Assembly: GCF_900099995.1 (NCBI RefSeq)
Contig: NZ_FNCZ01000007.1
Span: 124,001-188,000, forward strand
Direction: 5' to 3'
Source of the DNA: Winogradskyella thalassocola
GTDB lineage: Bacteria; Bacteroidota; Bacteroidia; Flavobacteriales; Flavobacteriaceae
DNA: 64,000 bases
Positions 1-10,426 of the stretch are shown here, in pieces. The translations under genes and the position numbers were made by a program. Numbering within the stretch: the first letter of the stretch is position 1; each line of letters opens with the position of its first letter. The notes beneath the pieces were generated by a model. The model had not been told where the DNA came from. It saw only the letters and a list, made by a program, of their open reading frames with translations, and searched no databases.

Positions 1-1562
1 CCAAAACCGAAGAGTTTTTCTTTATTATCTGTAAGTTTATTTTCAAAATAAGCCGCATCTAAAACGGAATGGATATATATAGTAGAGCTTAAGCGGTAGC
101 GATATTCTGTGCTCAGCACTCCGTATAAATTAGCAACTAAACTGTTTTCTTCAAATCCGCGGATAGAATTGATACCTCCAAAACGAAACAACTCATTATC
201 TAAATAATTATCAGAAGTGAGTGTAGCACCATTTAATCGTGTGTAAATGCTGTTCATATTATTAAGGTTGAAAATTTTATAGGTATCTAAAGTAAATACA
301 TTTTGCTTTTGTTTACCAATGTTATTGGTTCTGCTGCCAAAACCAGAAGAAAAATCAAACCAAAAATTCACTGGGAATAATGGGTCGTAAAACTGTGGTT
401 TAGTATAATTATAATGAAGTGTATAGTAGCTCGATTTGTAATCGTTTAATATGTCAGTATCATTTTCTAATAAGTTGGTGGATGTGGTTGAGGTAATCCC
501 AACACCAACTTTATGTTGTGCATTAACTTGATAATTAATCTTAGCATATTGCTTCGCATTCAAAAATGTAGAATCTTTTTTAAAAAGATTTAAACCAAAT
601 TGTAATCCAATAGGGGAGCTAAATAGATACGGTAAATCAGCGTCGACTTTAAACGTTTGTTGATCTATTTCGTCACTTTTATAAAACAGATTTAAGGTTT
701 CACCATAATTAAGATTGTTTATTAAGCGTAAATCTAAATAGCCATCAAATTCAATTTTATTAGTGTTTTCGTTAGTGCCAAAACCTAAAAAACCATCAAA
801 ATTATTAGTTCTAGTTTTTTCTACATATAGATATAGTGAAGTTGAGTCTTGCGTAAATAATACTTCGGGGTCTTTTATCTTAGATGCAAAACGTAATTCG
901 TTTAATAATTCTATTTTTTCTTTTATGGCATTTAGGTTGAAAGATTTTCCGGTTTTTAACTTCATAAAATGTTTTACGTAAGACTTCGGAAACTTCTCGT
1001 AACCTTTAATAATGATCTTATCGATGCGCCGTTTTTGATTAGAAACAACTTTTAAATCTGCCGACATTAATTCAGAATTCAATTTAGAGATATTAATAAG
1101 TTGTAATGTCGAAAACGGATCACCTTGCTCAGCTATTCTAGAGTTTAAGCTTTTTAGGTAGGTTTCTAATTCTGTTATATATAGTTCGAAGAAACTGTCA
1201 TCCGAATTATAATTTATAGATTTCAGTAATTCAATATTAAAAGCTGAATCATAATAGATTTTTATTTTATCTATTCTTTTCCCTAATATAAGTTGTGCTT
1301 CAAAAAGCGTGTCATTTTGTTTGGTAAGCTTTTCAATATTGGTATCAATAAAACCTTGCTTGGTTAATTTTTCTTTTAATAGATTAGTTTCTGTTTGTAA
1401 GCCAATGTAATTAGTAAACGTTTTTGTGTAACCTATAGAATCAATAGTTTTGGTTGAAGTTTCATTTTCTCCAATAATTTTTAAATTAATAGATTGTGAA
1501 ATGCCTTGATTTGAAAAAATCATAAGGAGAATAATGAAAATAATTCGGCTGTAAAACGGCAT
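1..1562 (-). CDS. Omp85/TpsB-like outer membrane protein, partial
   Basis: The reading frame opens at an ATG at 1562 and stays open to the left edge (520 codons), so the C-terminus is missing. The start is followed by a hydrophobic signal peptide (FIILLMIFSNQGIS). The first about 250 residues look like POTRA-type periplasmic repeats, for example the segment IDKIIIKGYEKFPKSYV. The rest is alternating beta-strand sequence ending in GGINSIRGFEEN, which matches the conserved RGF motif of Omp85/TpsB barrels. The likely role is protein or lipid handling at the outer membrane, but the substrate is unknown. It is divergent from rpsL across a 177-base spacer. It could be a TamA/FhaC relative; the exact subfamily cannot be told from the part present. 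Confidence 0.8.
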   Translation of the reverse strand, partial: MPFYSRIIFIILLMIFSNQGISQSINLKIIGENETSTKTIDSIGYTKTFTNYIGLQTETNLLKEKLTKQGFIDTNIEKLTKQNDTLFEAQLILGKRIDKIKIYYDSAFNIELLKSINYNSDDSFFELYITELETYLKSLNSRIAEQGDPFSTLQLINISKLNSELMSADLKVVSNQKRRIDKIIIKGYEKFPKSYVKHFMKLKTGKSFNLNAIKEKIELLNELRFASKIKDPEVLFTQDSTSLYLYVEKTRTNNFDGFLGFGTNENTNKIEFDGYLDLRLINNLNYGETLNLFYKSDEIDQQTFKVDADLPYLFSSPIGLQFGLNLFKKDSTFLNAKQYAKINYQVNAQHKVGVGITSTTSTNLLENDTDILNDYKSSYYTLHYNYTKPQFYDPLFPVNFWFDFSSGFGSRTNNIGKQKQNVFTLDTYKIFNLNNMNSIYTRLNGATLTSDNYLDNELFRFGGINSIRGFEENSLVANLYGVLSTEYRYRLSSTIYIHSVLDAAYFENKLTDNKEKLFGF

Positions 1563-1664
1563 GTAAGCGATATAAAAGATGTCTTATAGTAACGTAAAAA
1601 TAAGTGATATTATATAGTGATGAAATTAAACTTTATAATTCTTTTAAAAATTAATTCTCAAGTA

Positions 1665-1695
1665 TTTGAATTATAGATATAAATTAGTACATTTG
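1665..1695 (+). promoter_or_regulatory. promoter of the rpsL superoperon
   Basis: TTTG at 1665-1668 and TACATTTG at 1688-1695 are separated by 19 bases. This matches the Bacteroidota primary sigma promoter (TTG, 17-23 bases, TAnnTTTG). The box lies 44 bases before the rpsL start, so the 5' leader would be about 35-40 nt. Confidence 0.8.
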
Positions 1696-1739
1696 CACCC
1701 CTCAAAAGTGAGGATTAATAAATTTTTATATAGAAATAT

Positions 1740-2114
1740 ATGCCAACAATTTCACAATTAGTACGAAAAGGAAGAGCCAAAATAACCAAGAAGAGTAAAT
1801 CGGCTGCTTTAGATTCGTGTCCTCAAAGACGTGGTGTATGTACTCGTGTTTATACAACGACACCTAAAAAACCTAACTCAGCAATGCGTAAGGTAGCAAG
1901 GGTTCGTTTAACAAACGGAAACGAAGTAAATGCATACATTGGTGGAGAAGGTCACAATTTACAAGAGCACTCGATAGTATTGGTTAGAGGTGGAAGGGTA
2001 AAAGATTTGCCAGGAGTTAGATATCACATCGTTCGTGGTGCTTTAGATACAGCAGGTGTATCAGGAAGAACACAACGTAGATCTAAGTATGGTGCAAAAC
2101 GCCCTAAGAAGTAA
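1740..2114 (+). CDS. rpsL: 30S ribosomal protein S12
   Basis: S12 lies at the decoding centre of the small subunit and takes part in tRNA selection. The 124-residue product has the usual bacterial length and the hallmark [14 protein letters not shown]. Lys43 and Lys88, where streptomycin-resistance changes commonly fall, are both present in wild-type form. It is the first gene of the str-type cluster, followed by rpsG and fusA, and is served by the strong promoter just upstream. No Shine-Dalgarno sequence precedes the ATG, only an A/T-rich leader, as is normal for this phylum. Confidence 0.98.
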   Translation: MPTISQLVRKGRAKITKKSKSAALDSCPQRRGVCTRVYTTTPKKPNSAMRKVARVRLTNGNEVNAYIGGEGHNLQEHSIVLVRGGRVKDLPGVRYHIVRGALDTAGVSGRTQRRSKYGAKRPKK

Positions 2115-2123
2115 AAACAAGTT

Positions 2124-2149
2124 GAGAGTTGTGAATTAGGAGTTGTGAG
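2124..2149 (+). repeat. short imperfect direct repeat in the rpsL-rpsG spacer
   Basis: GAGAGTTGTGA at 2124-2134 is repeated as GGAGTTGTGA at 2139-2148 within the 96-base spacer. Degenerate word repeats of this style sit between other genes here too (59593-59630). No function is evident. Confidence 0.5.
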
Positions 2150-2210
2150 TGTGTAATATACAAGCAATTAATAGTAAGCAACTATAGACTAAAAAACTCA
2201 AAAAGAAGAC

Positions 2211-2687
2211 ATGAGAAAAAGAGCAGCAAAAAAGAGACCGCTTTTACCAGATCCAAGATTTAACGATCAGTTAGTGACACGTTTTGTTAACATGATGATG
2301 TGGGATGGTAAGAAGTCTATCGCTTTTAAAGTATTCTATGATGCAATTGATATTGTTGAAGAGAAAAAAAATGATGACGAAAAAACAGCTTTAGAAGTTT
2401 GGAAAGAAGCTTTATCTAACGTAATGCCTCACGTAGAAGTACGTAGTCGTCGTGTTGGTGGTGCTACATTCCAGATTCCAATGCAGATTCGTCCAGATCG
2501 TAAGGTTTCGACTGCGATGAAATGGTTAATTAGCTTTTCACGTAAAAGAAACGAAAAATCTATGGCGCAACGTTTAGCGGCAGAAGTTTTAGCAGCAGCT
2601 AAAGAAGAAGGGGCGGCAGTTAAGAAAAGAACTGATACGCATAAGATGGCAGAAGCAAATAAAGCATTCTCACACTTTAGATTTTAA
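2211..2687 (+). CDS. rpsG: 30S ribosomal protein S7
   Basis: S7 is a primary 16S rRNA binding protein that nucleates the 30S head and lines the E site. The 158-residue product starts [15 protein letters not shown] and carries the family segments [16 protein letters not shown] and TAMKWLI. Length and order (rpsL-rpsG-fusA) are standard. Only 3 bases separate its stop from fusA, so the two are very probably cotranscribed and perhaps translationally coupled. Confidence 0.98.
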   Translation: MRKRAAKKRPLLPDPRFNDQLVTRFVNMMMWDGKKSIAFKVFYDAIDIVEEKKNDDEKTALEVWKEALSNVMPHVEVRSRRVGGATFQIPMQIRPDRKVSTAMKWLISFSRKRNEKSMAQRLAAEVLAAAKEEGAAVKKRTDTHKMAEANKAFSHFRF

Positions 2688-2690
2688 GAA

Positions 2691-4817
2691 ATGGCAAGAG
2701 ATTTAAAACTTACAAGAAATATAGGGATTGCTGCTCACATTGATGCTGGTAAAACAACAACAACAGAGCGTATCCTTTTTTATACGGGAGTTTCACACAA
2801 AATTGGTGAAGTACATGATGGTGCTTCTACAATGGACTGGATGGAGCAAGAAGCAGAAAGAGGTATTACAATTACGTCTGCTGCAACAACTTGTGATTGG
2901 ACATTCCCAAAAGAAAATGGTGAACCAACAGCAGAAGCTCAAGATTACCATTTTAATATTATTGATACACCTGGTCACGTAGATTTTACGGTAGAAGTTA
3001 ACCGTTCGTTACGTGTATTAGATGGTTTAGTATTCTTATTTAGTGCAGTTGATGGTGTTGAGCCACAATCTGAAACTAACTGGAGACTAGCCGATAACTA
3101 TAAAGTGCCAAGAATCGGTTTCGTTAATAAAATGGACCGTCAAGGCTCAGACTTTTTAGGAGTTTGTCAGCAGGTAAAAGACATGTTGAAGTCTAACGCA
3201 GTGCCAATTGTTTTAAACATTGGTGATGAAGATGATTTTAAAGGTATTGTTGACTTAGTTAAAAACAGAGCTATTGTATGGCATGATGATAACTTCGGAT
3301 CTACATTTGATGTAGTGCCAATTCCTGATTCAATGAAAGATGAAGTACGTAAGTATCGTGCTTTATTAATTGAAGAAGTTGCAGGTTATGATGAGAACTT
3401 ATTAGAGAAATTCATGGAAGATGAAGATTCTATAACAGAAGACGAGGTGCACACTGCGCTTAGAGCTGCTGTAATGGATATGGCTATTATTCCTATGGTT
3501 TGTGGTTCTTCATTTAAAAATAAGGGTGTTCAGTTCTTATTAGATGCTGTTTGTCGTTACTTACCTTCTCCAATGGATAAGGAAGGTGTTATAGGTGTTA
3601 ACCCTGATACTGATAAGGAAGAAAGACGTAAGCCTAGTGTAAATGAACCATTTGCAGCTTTAGCATTTAAAATTGCTACAGATCCTTTTGTTGGTCGTTT
3701 AGCATTTTTTAGAGCATATTCTGGTCGTTTAGATGCAGGTTCTTATGTTTTAAATAACCGTTCAGGTAAAAAAGAACGTATTTCTCGTATCTATCAAATG
3801 CACGCTAATAAGCAAAATGCAATTGATTATATAGAAGCTGGAGATATTGGCGCTGCTGTTGGATTTAAATCTATTAAGACAGGAGATACACTTTCTGATG
3901 AAAAACATCCTATTGTTTTAGAATCAATGGACTTTCCAGATCCGGTAATCGGTATCGCAGTAGAGCCTAAGACTAAAGCAGATGTTGATAAATTAGGTAT
4001 GGGATTAGCTAAATTAGCTGAAGAAGATCCTACATTTACAGTTAGAACTGACGAAGCTTCAGGACAGACAATTATTTCTGGAATGGGTGAGCTACACTTA
4101 GATATTATTGTAGATCGTTTAAAGAGAGAATTTAAAGTTGAGGTTAACCAAGGTCAACCACAAGTTGAATATAAAGAAGCTATTACACAATCTGCTGATC
4201 ATAGAGAGGTTTATAAGAAACAATCTGGTGGTCGTGGTAAATTTGCTGATATCGTATTTACGATTGAACCAGCAGATGAAGGTGTTGTAGGTCTTCAATT
4301 TGAATCTGTAATTAAAGGTGGTAACGTTCCTAAGGAATTTATACCTTCAATTGAAAAAGGATTTAAAATGGCAATGCAAAATGGACCATTAGCTGGTTTT
4401 GAAGTAGACGCTATGAAAGTGACATTGAGAGATGGATCTTATCATGATGTCGATTCTGATCAGTTATCATTCGAATTAGCAGCAAAATTAGGATTTAAAA
4501 ATTCTGCAAGAGCAGCTAAAGCGGTTATAATGGAACCAATCATGAAACTTGAGGTGATTACACCAGAAGAAAACATGGGTGATATTGTAGGTGACTTAAA
4601 TAGAAGAAGAGGACAAATGAGTAGTATGGGAGATAGAGCAGGTGCAAAAACTGTAAAAGCTACTGTACCATTATCAGAAATGTTTGGTTATGTAACTACA
4701 TTAAGAACATTGTCTTCGGGTAGAGCTACATCAACAATGGAATTTTCACATTATGCTGAAACTCCTTCTAATGTATCAGAAGAAGTAATTAAAGCAGCTA
4801 AAGGACTTGAATCGTAA
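2691..4817 (+). CDS. fusA: translation elongation factor G
   Basis: EF-G is the GTPase that drives translocation and, with RRF, ribosome recycling. The 708-residue protein shows the P-loop AHIDAGKT at residues 15-22, the switch II motif DTPGHVDF from D92, and NKMD at 146-149. The C-terminal domains IV and V are complete, including [10 protein letters not shown] and EPIMKLEV. It sits in the normal position after rpsG and 11 bases before rpsJ. Nothing suggests the diverged mitochondrial-type or tetracycline-protection relatives. Confidence 0.98.
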   Translation: MARDLKLTRNIGIAAHIDAGKTTTTERILFYTGVSHKIGEVHDGASTMDWMEQEAERGITITSAATTCDWTFPKENGEPTAEAQDYHFNIIDTPGHVDFTVEVNRSLRVLDGLVFLFSAVDGVEPQSETNWRLADNYKVPRIGFVNKMDRQGSDFLGVCQQVKDMLKSNAVPIVLNIGDEDDFKGIVDLVKNRAIVWHDDNFGSTFDVVPIPDSMKDEVRKYRALLIEEVAGYDENLLEKFMEDEDSITEDEVHTALRAAVMDMAIIPMVCGSSFKNKGVQFLLDAVCRYLPSPMDKEGVIGVNPDTDKEERRKPSVNEPFAALAFKIATDPFVGRLAFFRAYSGRLDAGSYVLNNRSGKKERISRIYQMHANKQNAIDYIEAGDIGAAVGFKSIKTGDTLSDEKHPIVLESMDFPDPVIGIAVEPKTKADVDKLGMGLAKLAEEDPTFTVRTDEASGQTIISGMGELHLDIIVDRLKREFKVEVNQGQPQVEYKEAITQSADHREVYKKQSGGRGKFADIVFTIEPADEGVVGLQFESVIKGGNVPKEFIPSIEKGFKMAMQNGPLAGFEVDAMKVTLRDGSYHDVDSDQLSFELAAKLGFKNSARAAKAVIMEPIMKLEVITPEENMGDIVGDLNRRRGQMSSMGDRAGAKTVKATVPLSEMFGYVTTLRTLSSGRATSTMEFSHYAETPSNVSEEVIKAAKGLES

Positions 4818-4828
4818 ATCTTAATAAA

Positions 4829-5134
4829 ATGAGTCAAAAAATCAGAATAAAATTAAAATCTTACGATCACAATTTAGTGGACAAGTCTGCTGATAAGATT
4901 GTAAAAACAGTAAAAAGTACAGGTGCAGTAGTAACAGGACCAATTCCATTACCAACACACAAAAAGATTTTCACTGTATTACGTTCACCACACGTAAATA
5001 AGAAGTCTAGAGAACAATTTCAATTAAGCTCTTACAAGCGTTTATTAGATATTTACTCTTCATCTTCTAAAACAATTGACGCTTTAATGAAACTTGAATT
5101 ACCAAGTGGAGTAGAAGTTGAGATCAAAGTGTAA
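4829..5134 (+). CDS. rpsJ: 30S ribosomal protein S10
   Basis: S10 is a 30S head protein and also the NusE partner of NusB in antitermination. The 101-residue product carries [14 protein letters not shown] and [15 protein letters not shown], both diagnostic. In this phylum rpsJ sits directly behind fusA rather than heading a separate S10 operon. The 176-base spacer that follows is highly structured (see the hairpin entries), so expression of rplC and later genes may be controlled separately. Confidence 0.98.
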   Translation: MSQKIRIKLKSYDHNLVDKSADKIVKTVKSTGAVVTGPIPLPTHKKIFTVLRSPHVNKKSREQFQLSSYKRLLDIYSSSSKTIDALMKLELPSGVEVEIKV

Positions 5135-5190
5135 TTACACAATAACATGTCCTAAGCTGCGAGCGAAGGAAAAACGGTAAAAATACAATT

Positions 5191-5217
5191 CAAGGCTGAA
5201 ACGTATTTTCGGCCTTG
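5191..5217 (+). promoter_or_regulatory. stable hairpin in the rpsJ-rplC spacer (attenuator or terminator candidate)
   Basis: Bases 5191-5201 can pair with 5207-5217 over 11 base pairs, with one T-G wobble and a CGTAT loop. The 3' side runs into TATTTTATAT, a weak T-rich tail. The shape is that of an intrinsic terminator or attenuator in front of the rplC set. Confidence 0.6.
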
Positions 5218-5234
5218 TATTTTATATACGTATG

Positions 5235-5291
5235 GACAATTTGCGAGTTGTCCCAAAAAAACAAACAAAAAATGGCAAGTCGCGAATTGTC
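5235..5291 (+). promoter_or_regulatory. long inverted repeat upstream of rplC (candidate r-protein leader)
   Basis: Bases 5235-5252 pair with 5274-5291 over 18 positions with a single G-G mismatch and two wobbles. The loop is a 21-base, nearly pure A/C tract. The left arm can instead fold on itself (GGACAA at 5234-5239 with TTGTCC at 5248-5253), so two alternative folds exist. The structure ends 19 bases before the rplC ATG. It may be an autoregulatory leader or a translation-blocking element; this is inference from pairing only. Confidence 0.6.
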
Positions 5292-5310
5292 ATAATAAAA
5301 ACTAAAAATT

Positions 5311-5928
5311 ATGTCTGGGTTAATTGGAAAAAAAATCGGTATGACCAGCATTTTCGATGAAAATGGGAAGAACATTCCTTGTACAGTAATCGAAGCTGGA
5401 CCATGTATCGTTACCCAAGTCAGAACTGAAGAAGTGGATGGTTATTCAGCCCTTCAATTAGGTTTCGATGACGCGACAGAAAAAAGCGCTACTAAAGCTG
5501 ACTTAGGTCATGCTAAAAAAGCGGGTACTTCTGTAAAACGCAAAGTTGTTGAATTCAAAGGTTTTGATTCGGAGTACAAATTAGGTGATGCAATCACTGT
5601 TGATCAATTTATTGAAGGGGAATTTGTGGATATCGCAGGTACTTCTAAAGGTAAAGGTTTTCAAGGTGTAGTTAAACGTCACGGATTTGGTGGTGTAGGT
5701 CAAGCAACGCATGGTCAACATAACCGTTTAAGAGCTCCAGGTTCTATTGGTGCGGCTTCTTATCCTGCGAGAGTATTCAAAGGAATGAAGATGGCAGGAA
5801 GAATGGGTGGTGACACAGTTAAAGTTCAAAATTTAAGAGTTTACAAAGTAGTTCCAGAAAAGAACTTGCTAGTGGTAAAAGGATGTGTTCCTGGTCACAA
5901 GAATTCTTATGTAATCATTGAGAAATAA
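5311..5928 (+). CDS. rplC: 50S ribosomal protein L3
   Basis: L3 is an early-assembly 23S rRNA binding protein that reaches toward the peptidyl transferase centre. The 205-residue protein begins [15 protein letters not shown] and contains the family core [12 protein letters not shown] and [15 protein letters not shown]. The stop overlaps the rplD start by one base (TAATG), indicating translational coupling. It is the first gene after the structured 176-base spacer. Confidence 0.98.
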   Translation: MSGLIGKKIGMTSIFDENGKNIPCTVIEAGPCIVTQVRTEEVDGYSALQLGFDDATEKSATKADLGHAKKAGTSVKRKVVEFKGFDSEYKLGDAITVDQFIEGEFVDIAGTSKGKGFQGVVKRHGFGGVGQATHGQHNRLRAPGSIGAASYPARVFKGMKMAGRMGGDTVKVQNLRVYKVVPEKNLLVVKGCVPGHKNSYVIIEK

Positions 5929-6557
5929 TGAAGATAGCAGTTTTAGATATAAACGGAAAAGATACGGGTAGAAAAGCAGAGCTTTCTAAAGACGTATTCG
6001 CTATAGAGCCTAATAATCACGCTGTCTATTTAGATGTTAAGCAATACTTAGCAAATCAAAGACAGGGAACGCATAAGGCAAAAGAAAGAGCAGATATCTC
6101 TGGTAGTACACGTAAGATTAAGAAACAGAAAGGTACTGGTACTGCGAGAGCAGGTAGTATTAAGTCTGGTGTATTTAGAGGTGGTGGTCGTATGTTTGGT
6201 CCTAGACCAAGAAATTACGGTTTTAAATTAAATAAAAACGTAAAACGATTAGCACGTAAATCGGCATTAAGTATTAAAGCAACTGATAAGTCAATTTTAG
6301 TATTGGAAGATTTCAATTTTGAAGCTCCAAAGACTAAAAATTTCCTTAATGTTTTAAAGGCTTTAGAGGTTGAAAACAAAAAATCTCTTATTGTGTTGGG
6401 TGGTACAAATAATAATGTATATTTGTCCTCACGCAATTTTAAAGGTTCTGAAGTAATAACTGCCTCAGAGTTAAGTACTTATAAAATTATGAATGCTAAT
6501 AAAGTAATTCTAATTGAAAGTGCATTAGAAGGAATTGAATCGAATTTAAGTAAATAG
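5928..6557 (+). CDS. rplD: 50S ribosomal protein L4
   Basis: L4 binds 23S rRNA domain I and its extended loop lines the exit tunnel; in Escherichia coli it also represses its own operon. The 209-residue product shows the loop segment [16 protein letters not shown] and the motif [13 protein letters not shown]. The ATG shares a base with the rplC stop. If an L4-type feedback loop exists here, the spacer before rplC would be the natural target; that is inference. Confidence 0.97.
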   Translation: MKIAVLDINGKDTGRKAELSKDVFAIEPNNHAVYLDVKQYLANQRQGTHKAKERADISGSTRKIKKQKGTGTARAGSIKSGVFRGGGRMFGPRPRNYGFKLNKNVKRLARKSALSIKATDKSILVLEDFNFEAPKTKNFLNVLKALEVENKKSLIVLGGTNNNVYLSSRNFKGSEVITASELSTYKIMNANKVILIESALEGIESNLSK

Positions 6558-6562
6558 AACAG

Positions 6563-6853
6563 ATGAGTATCTTAAGAAAACCTATAATCACAGAAAAGGC
6601 GACCATGCAAAGTGAGTCGTTAAATGCTTTTGCATTTGAAGTGAATCCAAAGGCGAACAAGGTAGAAATCAAAAAAGCGGTGGAAGCTGCTTATGGAGTT
6701 TCTGTTGAAAAAGTTCGTACAATAAATGTCCGTCCAGATCGTAAGACCAAGTTTACAAAAACTGGTGTTCAACATGGTAAAACAAATGCTATTAAAAAAG
6801 CAATTGTACAACTGGCGGAAGGTGAAACAATAGATTTATACACTAACATGTAA
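6563..6853 (+). CDS. rplW: 50S ribosomal protein L23
   Basis: L23 sits at the tunnel exit and is the docking site for trigger factor and SRP. The 96-residue product has the family opening ILRKPIITEKATMQ and the segment KANKVEIKKAVEAAYGV. It is 5 bases after rplD and 12 bases before rplB. It keeps a conventional length with no extension. Confidence 0.97.
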   Translation: MSILRKPIITEKATMQSESLNAFAFEVNPKANKVEIKKAVEAAYGVSVEKVRTINVRPDRKTKFTKTGVQHGKTNAIKKAIVQLAEGETIDLYTNM

Positions 6854-6865
6854 TTTTAGACATTA

Positions 6866-7693
6866 ATGTCAGTAAGAAAATTAAAACCGATCACATCAGG
6901 TCAGCGATTTAGAGTAGTAAATGGATTCGATGCCATTACTACTGATAAGCCGGAGAAAAGCTTGCTTGCTCCGAAAAAGAGATCTGGTGGTAGAAACAAT
7001 CGAGGAAAAATGACGATACGCCAAGTAGGTGGAGGTCATAAGAAAAGGTATCGTATTATCGATTTCAAACGTAACAAAGCTGGTGTTCCTGGTGAAGTTA
7101 AGTCAATCGAATATGATCCAAACAGAACAGCATTTATTGCGCTATTAAACTACCAAGATGGTGAGAAACGTTATGTTATCGCTCAGAATGGTTTGCAAGT
7201 AGGGCAAAATATAGTGTCTGGTGAAACAGGTATCGCTCCAGAAATTGGAAACGCAATGCCTTTAAGTGAAATACCATTAGGAACAATTATTTCTTGTATT
7301 GAGTTACGTCCTGGTCAAGGTGCTGTAATGGCGCGTAGTGCTGGTGCTTTTGCTCAGTTAATGGCAAGAGGTGATAAATTTGCTACAGTAAAATTACCGT
7401 CTGGTGAAACTAGAATGATTCTAGTAACATGTATGGCTACAATTGGAGCGATTTCAAATTCAGATCATCAATTATTAGTATCTGGTAAAGCAGGTAGAAG
7501 TAGATGGTTAGGAAGACGTCCAAGAGTAAGACCAGTAGTGATGAACCCAGTCGATCACCCAATGGGTGGTGGTGAAGGTAAATCTTCAGGTGGTCATCCA
7601 AGAAATAGAAACGGTGTTCCTGCTAAAGGATTTAGAACACGTTCTAAGACAAAGGCGAGTAATAAGTATATTGTAGAACGTAGAAAGAAATAA
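6866..7693 (+). CDS. rplB: 50S ribosomal protein L2
   Basis: L2 binds 23S rRNA near the peptidyl transferase centre and is needed for subunit joining. The 275-residue protein carries the conserved C-terminal block [21 protein letters not shown] sequence (here [18 protein letters not shown]), which includes the essential histidine, and [13 protein letters not shown] near the N-terminus. It has the standard length and lies between rplW and rpsS as expected. Confidence 0.98.
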   Translation: MSVRKLKPITSGQRFRVVNGFDAITTDKPEKSLLAPKKRSGGRNNRGKMTIRQVGGGHKKRYRIIDFKRNKAGVPGEVKSIEYDPNRTAFIALLNYQDGEKRYVIAQNGLQVGQNIVSGETGIAPEIGNAMPLSEIPLGTIISCIELRPGQGAVMARSAGAFAQLMARGDKFATVKLPSGETRMILVTCMATIGAISNSDHQLLVSGKAGRSRWLGRRPRVRPVVMNPVDHPMGGGEGKSSGGHPRNRNGVPAKGFRTRSKTKASNKYIVERRKK

Positions 7694-7703
7694 TTAAGAT
7701 AGT

Positions 7704-7982
7704 ATGGCACGTTCATTAAAAAAAGGACCTTATATCCACTATAAATTAGATAAGAAAGTTGCAGAAAATGTAGCTTCAAACAAAAAGACGGTGATCAAAA
7801 CTTGGTCTAGGGCTTCAATGATTTCTCCGGATTTCGTTGGACAAACTATAGCAGTTCACAATGGTCGTCAATTTGTTCCAGTATTTGTTACTGAAAATAT
7901 GGTAGGTCATAAATTAGGAGAATTTTCACCAACAAGATCTTTTAGAGGTCATGCAGGTGCTAAGAATAAAGGTAAAAAATAA
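7704..7982 (+). CDS. rpsS: 30S ribosomal protein S19
   Basis: S19 forms a complex with S13 in the 30S head and contacts the A-site tRNA region. The 92-residue product begins [15 protein letters not shown] and contains [14 protein letters not shown] and [16 protein letters not shown], both diagnostic. It is 10 bases after rplB and 5 bases before rplV. Confidence 0.98.
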   Translation: MARSLKKGPYIHYKLDKKVAENVASNKKTVIKTWSRASMISPDFVGQTIAVHNGRQFVPVFVTENMVGHKLGEFSPTRSFRGHAGAKNKGKK

Positions 7983-7987
7983 GAATC

Positions 7988-8395
7988 ATGGGAAGTCGTA
8001 AAAAACAAATGGCGGAAGCTATTAAAGCCGAGAAAAAGCAGGTTGCTTTTGCAAAGCTAAATAACTGTCCTACATCTCCAAGAAAAATGCGTTTAGTAGC
8101 GGATTTGGTTAGAGGTGAGAAGGCAGAGAAAGCTCTTCAGATTCTTAGATTTAGTCAAAAGGAAGCGTCTCGTCGTTTAGAAAAACTTGTAATGTCTGCA
8201 ATTGCAAACTGGCAAGCTAAGAACGAAGATGCTGATGTAGAAGAGGCTAAATTGTTTATCAAGGAAATTAGAGTAGATGGTGGTTCTATGTTAAAGAGAT
8301 TGCGTCCAGCACCTCAAGGTAGAGCACACAGAATTAGAAAAAGATCTAATCACGTAACTGTGGTTGTAGATGCAATCAATAAAACACAAAGCTAA
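7988..8395 (+). CDS. rplV: 50S ribosomal protein L22
   Basis: L22 lines the exit tunnel opposite L4, and its beta-hairpin is a site of macrolide resistance changes. The 135-residue protein has a lysine-rich N-terminal extension of about 17 residues before the conserved core [17 protein letters not shown]. The hairpin region [18 protein letters not shown] looks intact, without duplications. It sits in the normal S10-cluster place. Confidence 0.97.
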   Translation: MGSRKKQMAEAIKAEKKQVAFAKLNNCPTSPRKMRLVADLVRGEKAEKALQILRFSQKEASRRLEKLVMSAIANWQAKNEDADVEEAKLFIKEIRVDGGSMLKRLRPAPQGRAHRIRKRSNHVTVVVDAINKTQS

Positions 8396-8404
8396 GATAG
8401 AGAT

Positions 8405-9124
8405 ATGGGACAAAAGACAAATCCAATCGGAAATCGCTTAGGAATTATCAGAGGATGGGAATCTAACTGGTACGGAGGAAACGATTATGGTGATAAACTT
8501 GCCGAAGACGATAAGATTAGAAAGTATATTCATGCTCGTCTATCTAAAGCTAGTGTAAGTAGAGTAATTATTGAGCGTACGCTTAAACTTGTAACCGTTA
8601 CTATAACTACTGCTAGACCTGGTATTATTATCGGAAAAGGTGGCCAAGAAGTAGATAAGTTAAAAGAAGAGCTTAAGAAAATTACTGGCAAAGAAGTTCA
8701 ATTGAACATCTTTGAAATTAAGAGACCTGAACTAGATGCATTTTTAGTAGCAGCAAGTGTTGCTCGTCAAATTGAAAGCCGAATTTCATACAGACGTGCA
8801 ATAAAAATGGCTATTGCCGCTGCCATCCGTATGAATGCTGAAGGAATTAAAATTCAGATTAGTGGTCGTTTAAATGGTGCTGAAATGGCACGATCAGAAC
8901 ACTATAAAGAAGGACGTATTCCTTTGTCTACTTTTAGAGCAGATATTGATTATGCTTTAGTAGAAGCACATACTACTTATGGTAGATTGGGCATCAAAGT
9001 TTGGATAATGAAAGGCGAAGTATATGGGAAAAGAGAGCTTTCTCCATTAGTCGGTTTATCTAAACAACAAAAAGGTAAAGGTGGACGTGGTGGAAACAAG
9101 AACCAATCTCGTCGTAGAAAGTAA
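8405..9124 (+). CDS. rpsC: 30S ribosomal protein S3
   Basis: S3 is part of the mRNA entry tunnel and contributes to the ribosomal helicase activity. The 239-residue product starts [18 protein letters not shown] and carries the KH-domain motif [16 protein letters not shown] and the C-terminal segment [12 protein letters not shown]. The tail is lysine, glycine and arginine rich. Gene position and spacing are standard. Confidence 0.98.
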   Translation: MGQKTNPIGNRLGIIRGWESNWYGGNDYGDKLAEDDKIRKYIHARLSKASVSRVIIERTLKLVTVTITTARPGIIIGKGGQEVDKLKEELKKITGKEVQLNIFEIKRPELDAFLVAASVARQIESRISYRRAIKMAIAAAIRMNAEGIKIQISGRLNGAEMARSEHYKEGRIPLSTFRADIDYALVEAHTTYGRLGIKVWIMKGEVYGKRELSPLVGLSKQQKGKGGRGGNKNQSRRRK

Positions 9125-9144
9125 TTTTTTAAAGAAAAGACAAA

Positions 9145-9564
9145 ATGTTACAGCCTAAAAGAACAAAATTTCGTAAGCAGCAAAAAGGACGTATGAAAGG
9201 AAATGCGGGAAGAGGTCATTTGTTATCAAATGGGACTTTCGGTATTAAATCATTAGACTCGTCGTTTATTACTGCACGCCAAATAGAAGCAGCGCGTATT
9301 GCCGCTACTCGATTTATGAAAAGAGAAGGATCGTTATGGATTAAAATTTTTCCAGACAAGCCTATTACAAAGAAACCTCTTGAAGTACGTATGGGTAAAG
9401 GTAAAGGTGCCGTTGAATATTGGGCAGCAGTTGTAAAACCAGGACGTATGTTATTTGAAATAAGTGGAGTGCCATTAGAAACAGCTCAAGAAGCGCTTCG
9501 ATTAGCAGCTCAAAAACTTCCTGTAAAAACTAAGTTTATCATAGCTAGAGATTACGAAGCTTAA
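9145..9564 (+). CDS. rplP: 50S ribosomal protein L16
   Basis: L16 organises the A-site region of the large subunit. The 139-residue protein begins [16 protein letters not shown] and contains [16 protein letters not shown] and [19 protein letters not shown], the family signatures. It follows rpsC after 20 bases and precedes rpmC. Confidence 0.98.
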   Translation: MLQPKRTKFRKQQKGRMKGNAGRGHLLSNGTFGIKSLDSSFITARQIEAARIAATRFMKREGSLWIKIFPDKPITKKPLEVRMGKGKGAVEYWAAVVKPGRMLFEISGVPLETAQEALRLAAQKLPVKTKFIIARDYEA

Positions 9565-9576
9565 TAGAAAGATATT

Positions 9577-9768
9577 ATGAAGCAATCAGAAATTAAACAG
9601 CTTTCAATAGCTGAGTTACAAGAGAAACTTAGTGAATCTAAAAAGAGTTATACGGACCTAAAAATGGCTCATACTATTTCTCCTTTAGATAACCCAATTC
9701 AGTTACGAGTTGCGCGTCGCACAGTAGCTAGAGTGGCAACAGAATTAACTAAAAGAGACGTACAATAA
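9577..9768 (+). CDS. rpmC: 50S ribosomal protein L29
   Basis: L29 is a small helical protein near the tunnel exit next to L23. The 63-residue product has the usual two-helix pattern, with ELQEKLSESKKSYTDLKMAH and QLRVARRTVARVATEL. It is placed between rplP and rpsQ as expected. Confidence 0.95.
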   Translation: MKQSEIKQLSIAELQEKLSESKKSYTDLKMAHTISPLDNPIQLRVARRTVARVATELTKRDVQ

Positions 9769-9785
9769 TCGTATTCTGCTGAAAG

Positions 9786-10043
9786 ATGGAAAAAAGAAAC
9801 TTAAGAAAAGAACGTATAGGGATCGTAACGAGTAACAAAATGGAGAAATCTATTGTAGTTGCTGAAGTTAAGAAGGTAAAACACCCTATGTATGGAAAAT
9901 TCGTGTTAAAGACTAAGAAATATGTCGCACACGATGAGACAAACGACTGCAACGAAGGAGATACAGTAAAGATCATGGAAACACGACCTTTAAGTAAATC
10001 TAAATGTTGGAGATTAGTAGAAATAATTGAAAGAGCGAAGTAA
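9786..10043 (+). CDS. rpsQ: 30S ribosomal protein S17
   Basis: S17 is a primary 16S rRNA binding OB-fold protein. The 85-residue product has [19 protein letters not shown] and [19 protein letters not shown], matching the family signature. It ends 2 bases before rplN, so translation may be coupled. Confidence 0.97.
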   Translation: MEKRNLRKERIGIVTSNKMEKSIVVAEVKKVKHPMYGKFVLKTKKYVAHDETNDCNEGDTVKIMETRPLSKSKCWRLVEIIERAK

Positions 10044-10045
10044 TT

Positions 10046-10414
10046 ATGTTACAACAAGAATCAAGATTAAAAGTAGCTGATAACACTGGTGCAAAGGAGG
10101 TTTTAACTATCCGTGTATTAGGTGGAACTAAAAGAAGATATGCTTCTGTAGGGGATAAAATTGTGGTATCTGTTAAAGATGCAACACCTAACGGTAGCAT
10201 TAAGAAGGGTGCTGTTTCTACAGCAGTTGTTGTACGTACAGCTAAAGAAGTAAGACGTCCAGACGGTTCTTACATTAGATTTGACGATAACGCTTGTGTA
10301 CTTTTAAATCCTCAAGGGGAGATGAGAGGAACTCGTGTTTTTGGTCCTGTAGCAAGAGAACTTCGTGATAAACAATTCATGAAAATAGTATCATTAGCAC
10401 CAGAAGTGCTTTAA
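10046..10414 (+). CDS. rplN: 50S ribosomal protein L14
   Basis: L14 binds 23S rRNA at the subunit interface and is the docking site for RsfS, which is encoded in this window at 31367-31738. The 122-residue product begins [18 protein letters not shown] and includes [18 protein letters not shown]. It has standard length and place. Confidence 0.98.
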   Translation: MLQQESRLKVADNTGAKEVLTIRVLGGTKRRYASVGDKIVVSVKDATPNGSIKKGAVSTAVVVRTAKEVRRPDGSYIRFDDNACVLLNPQGEMRGTRVFGPVARELRDKQFMKIVSLAPEVL

Positions 10415-10426
10415 TTGATAAATAAA

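Noticed and set aside
763..981. Plus-strand open frame opposite the Omp85-like gene
   Set aside because: It is a shadow of the minus-strand coding frame, has no family-like features and no promoter.
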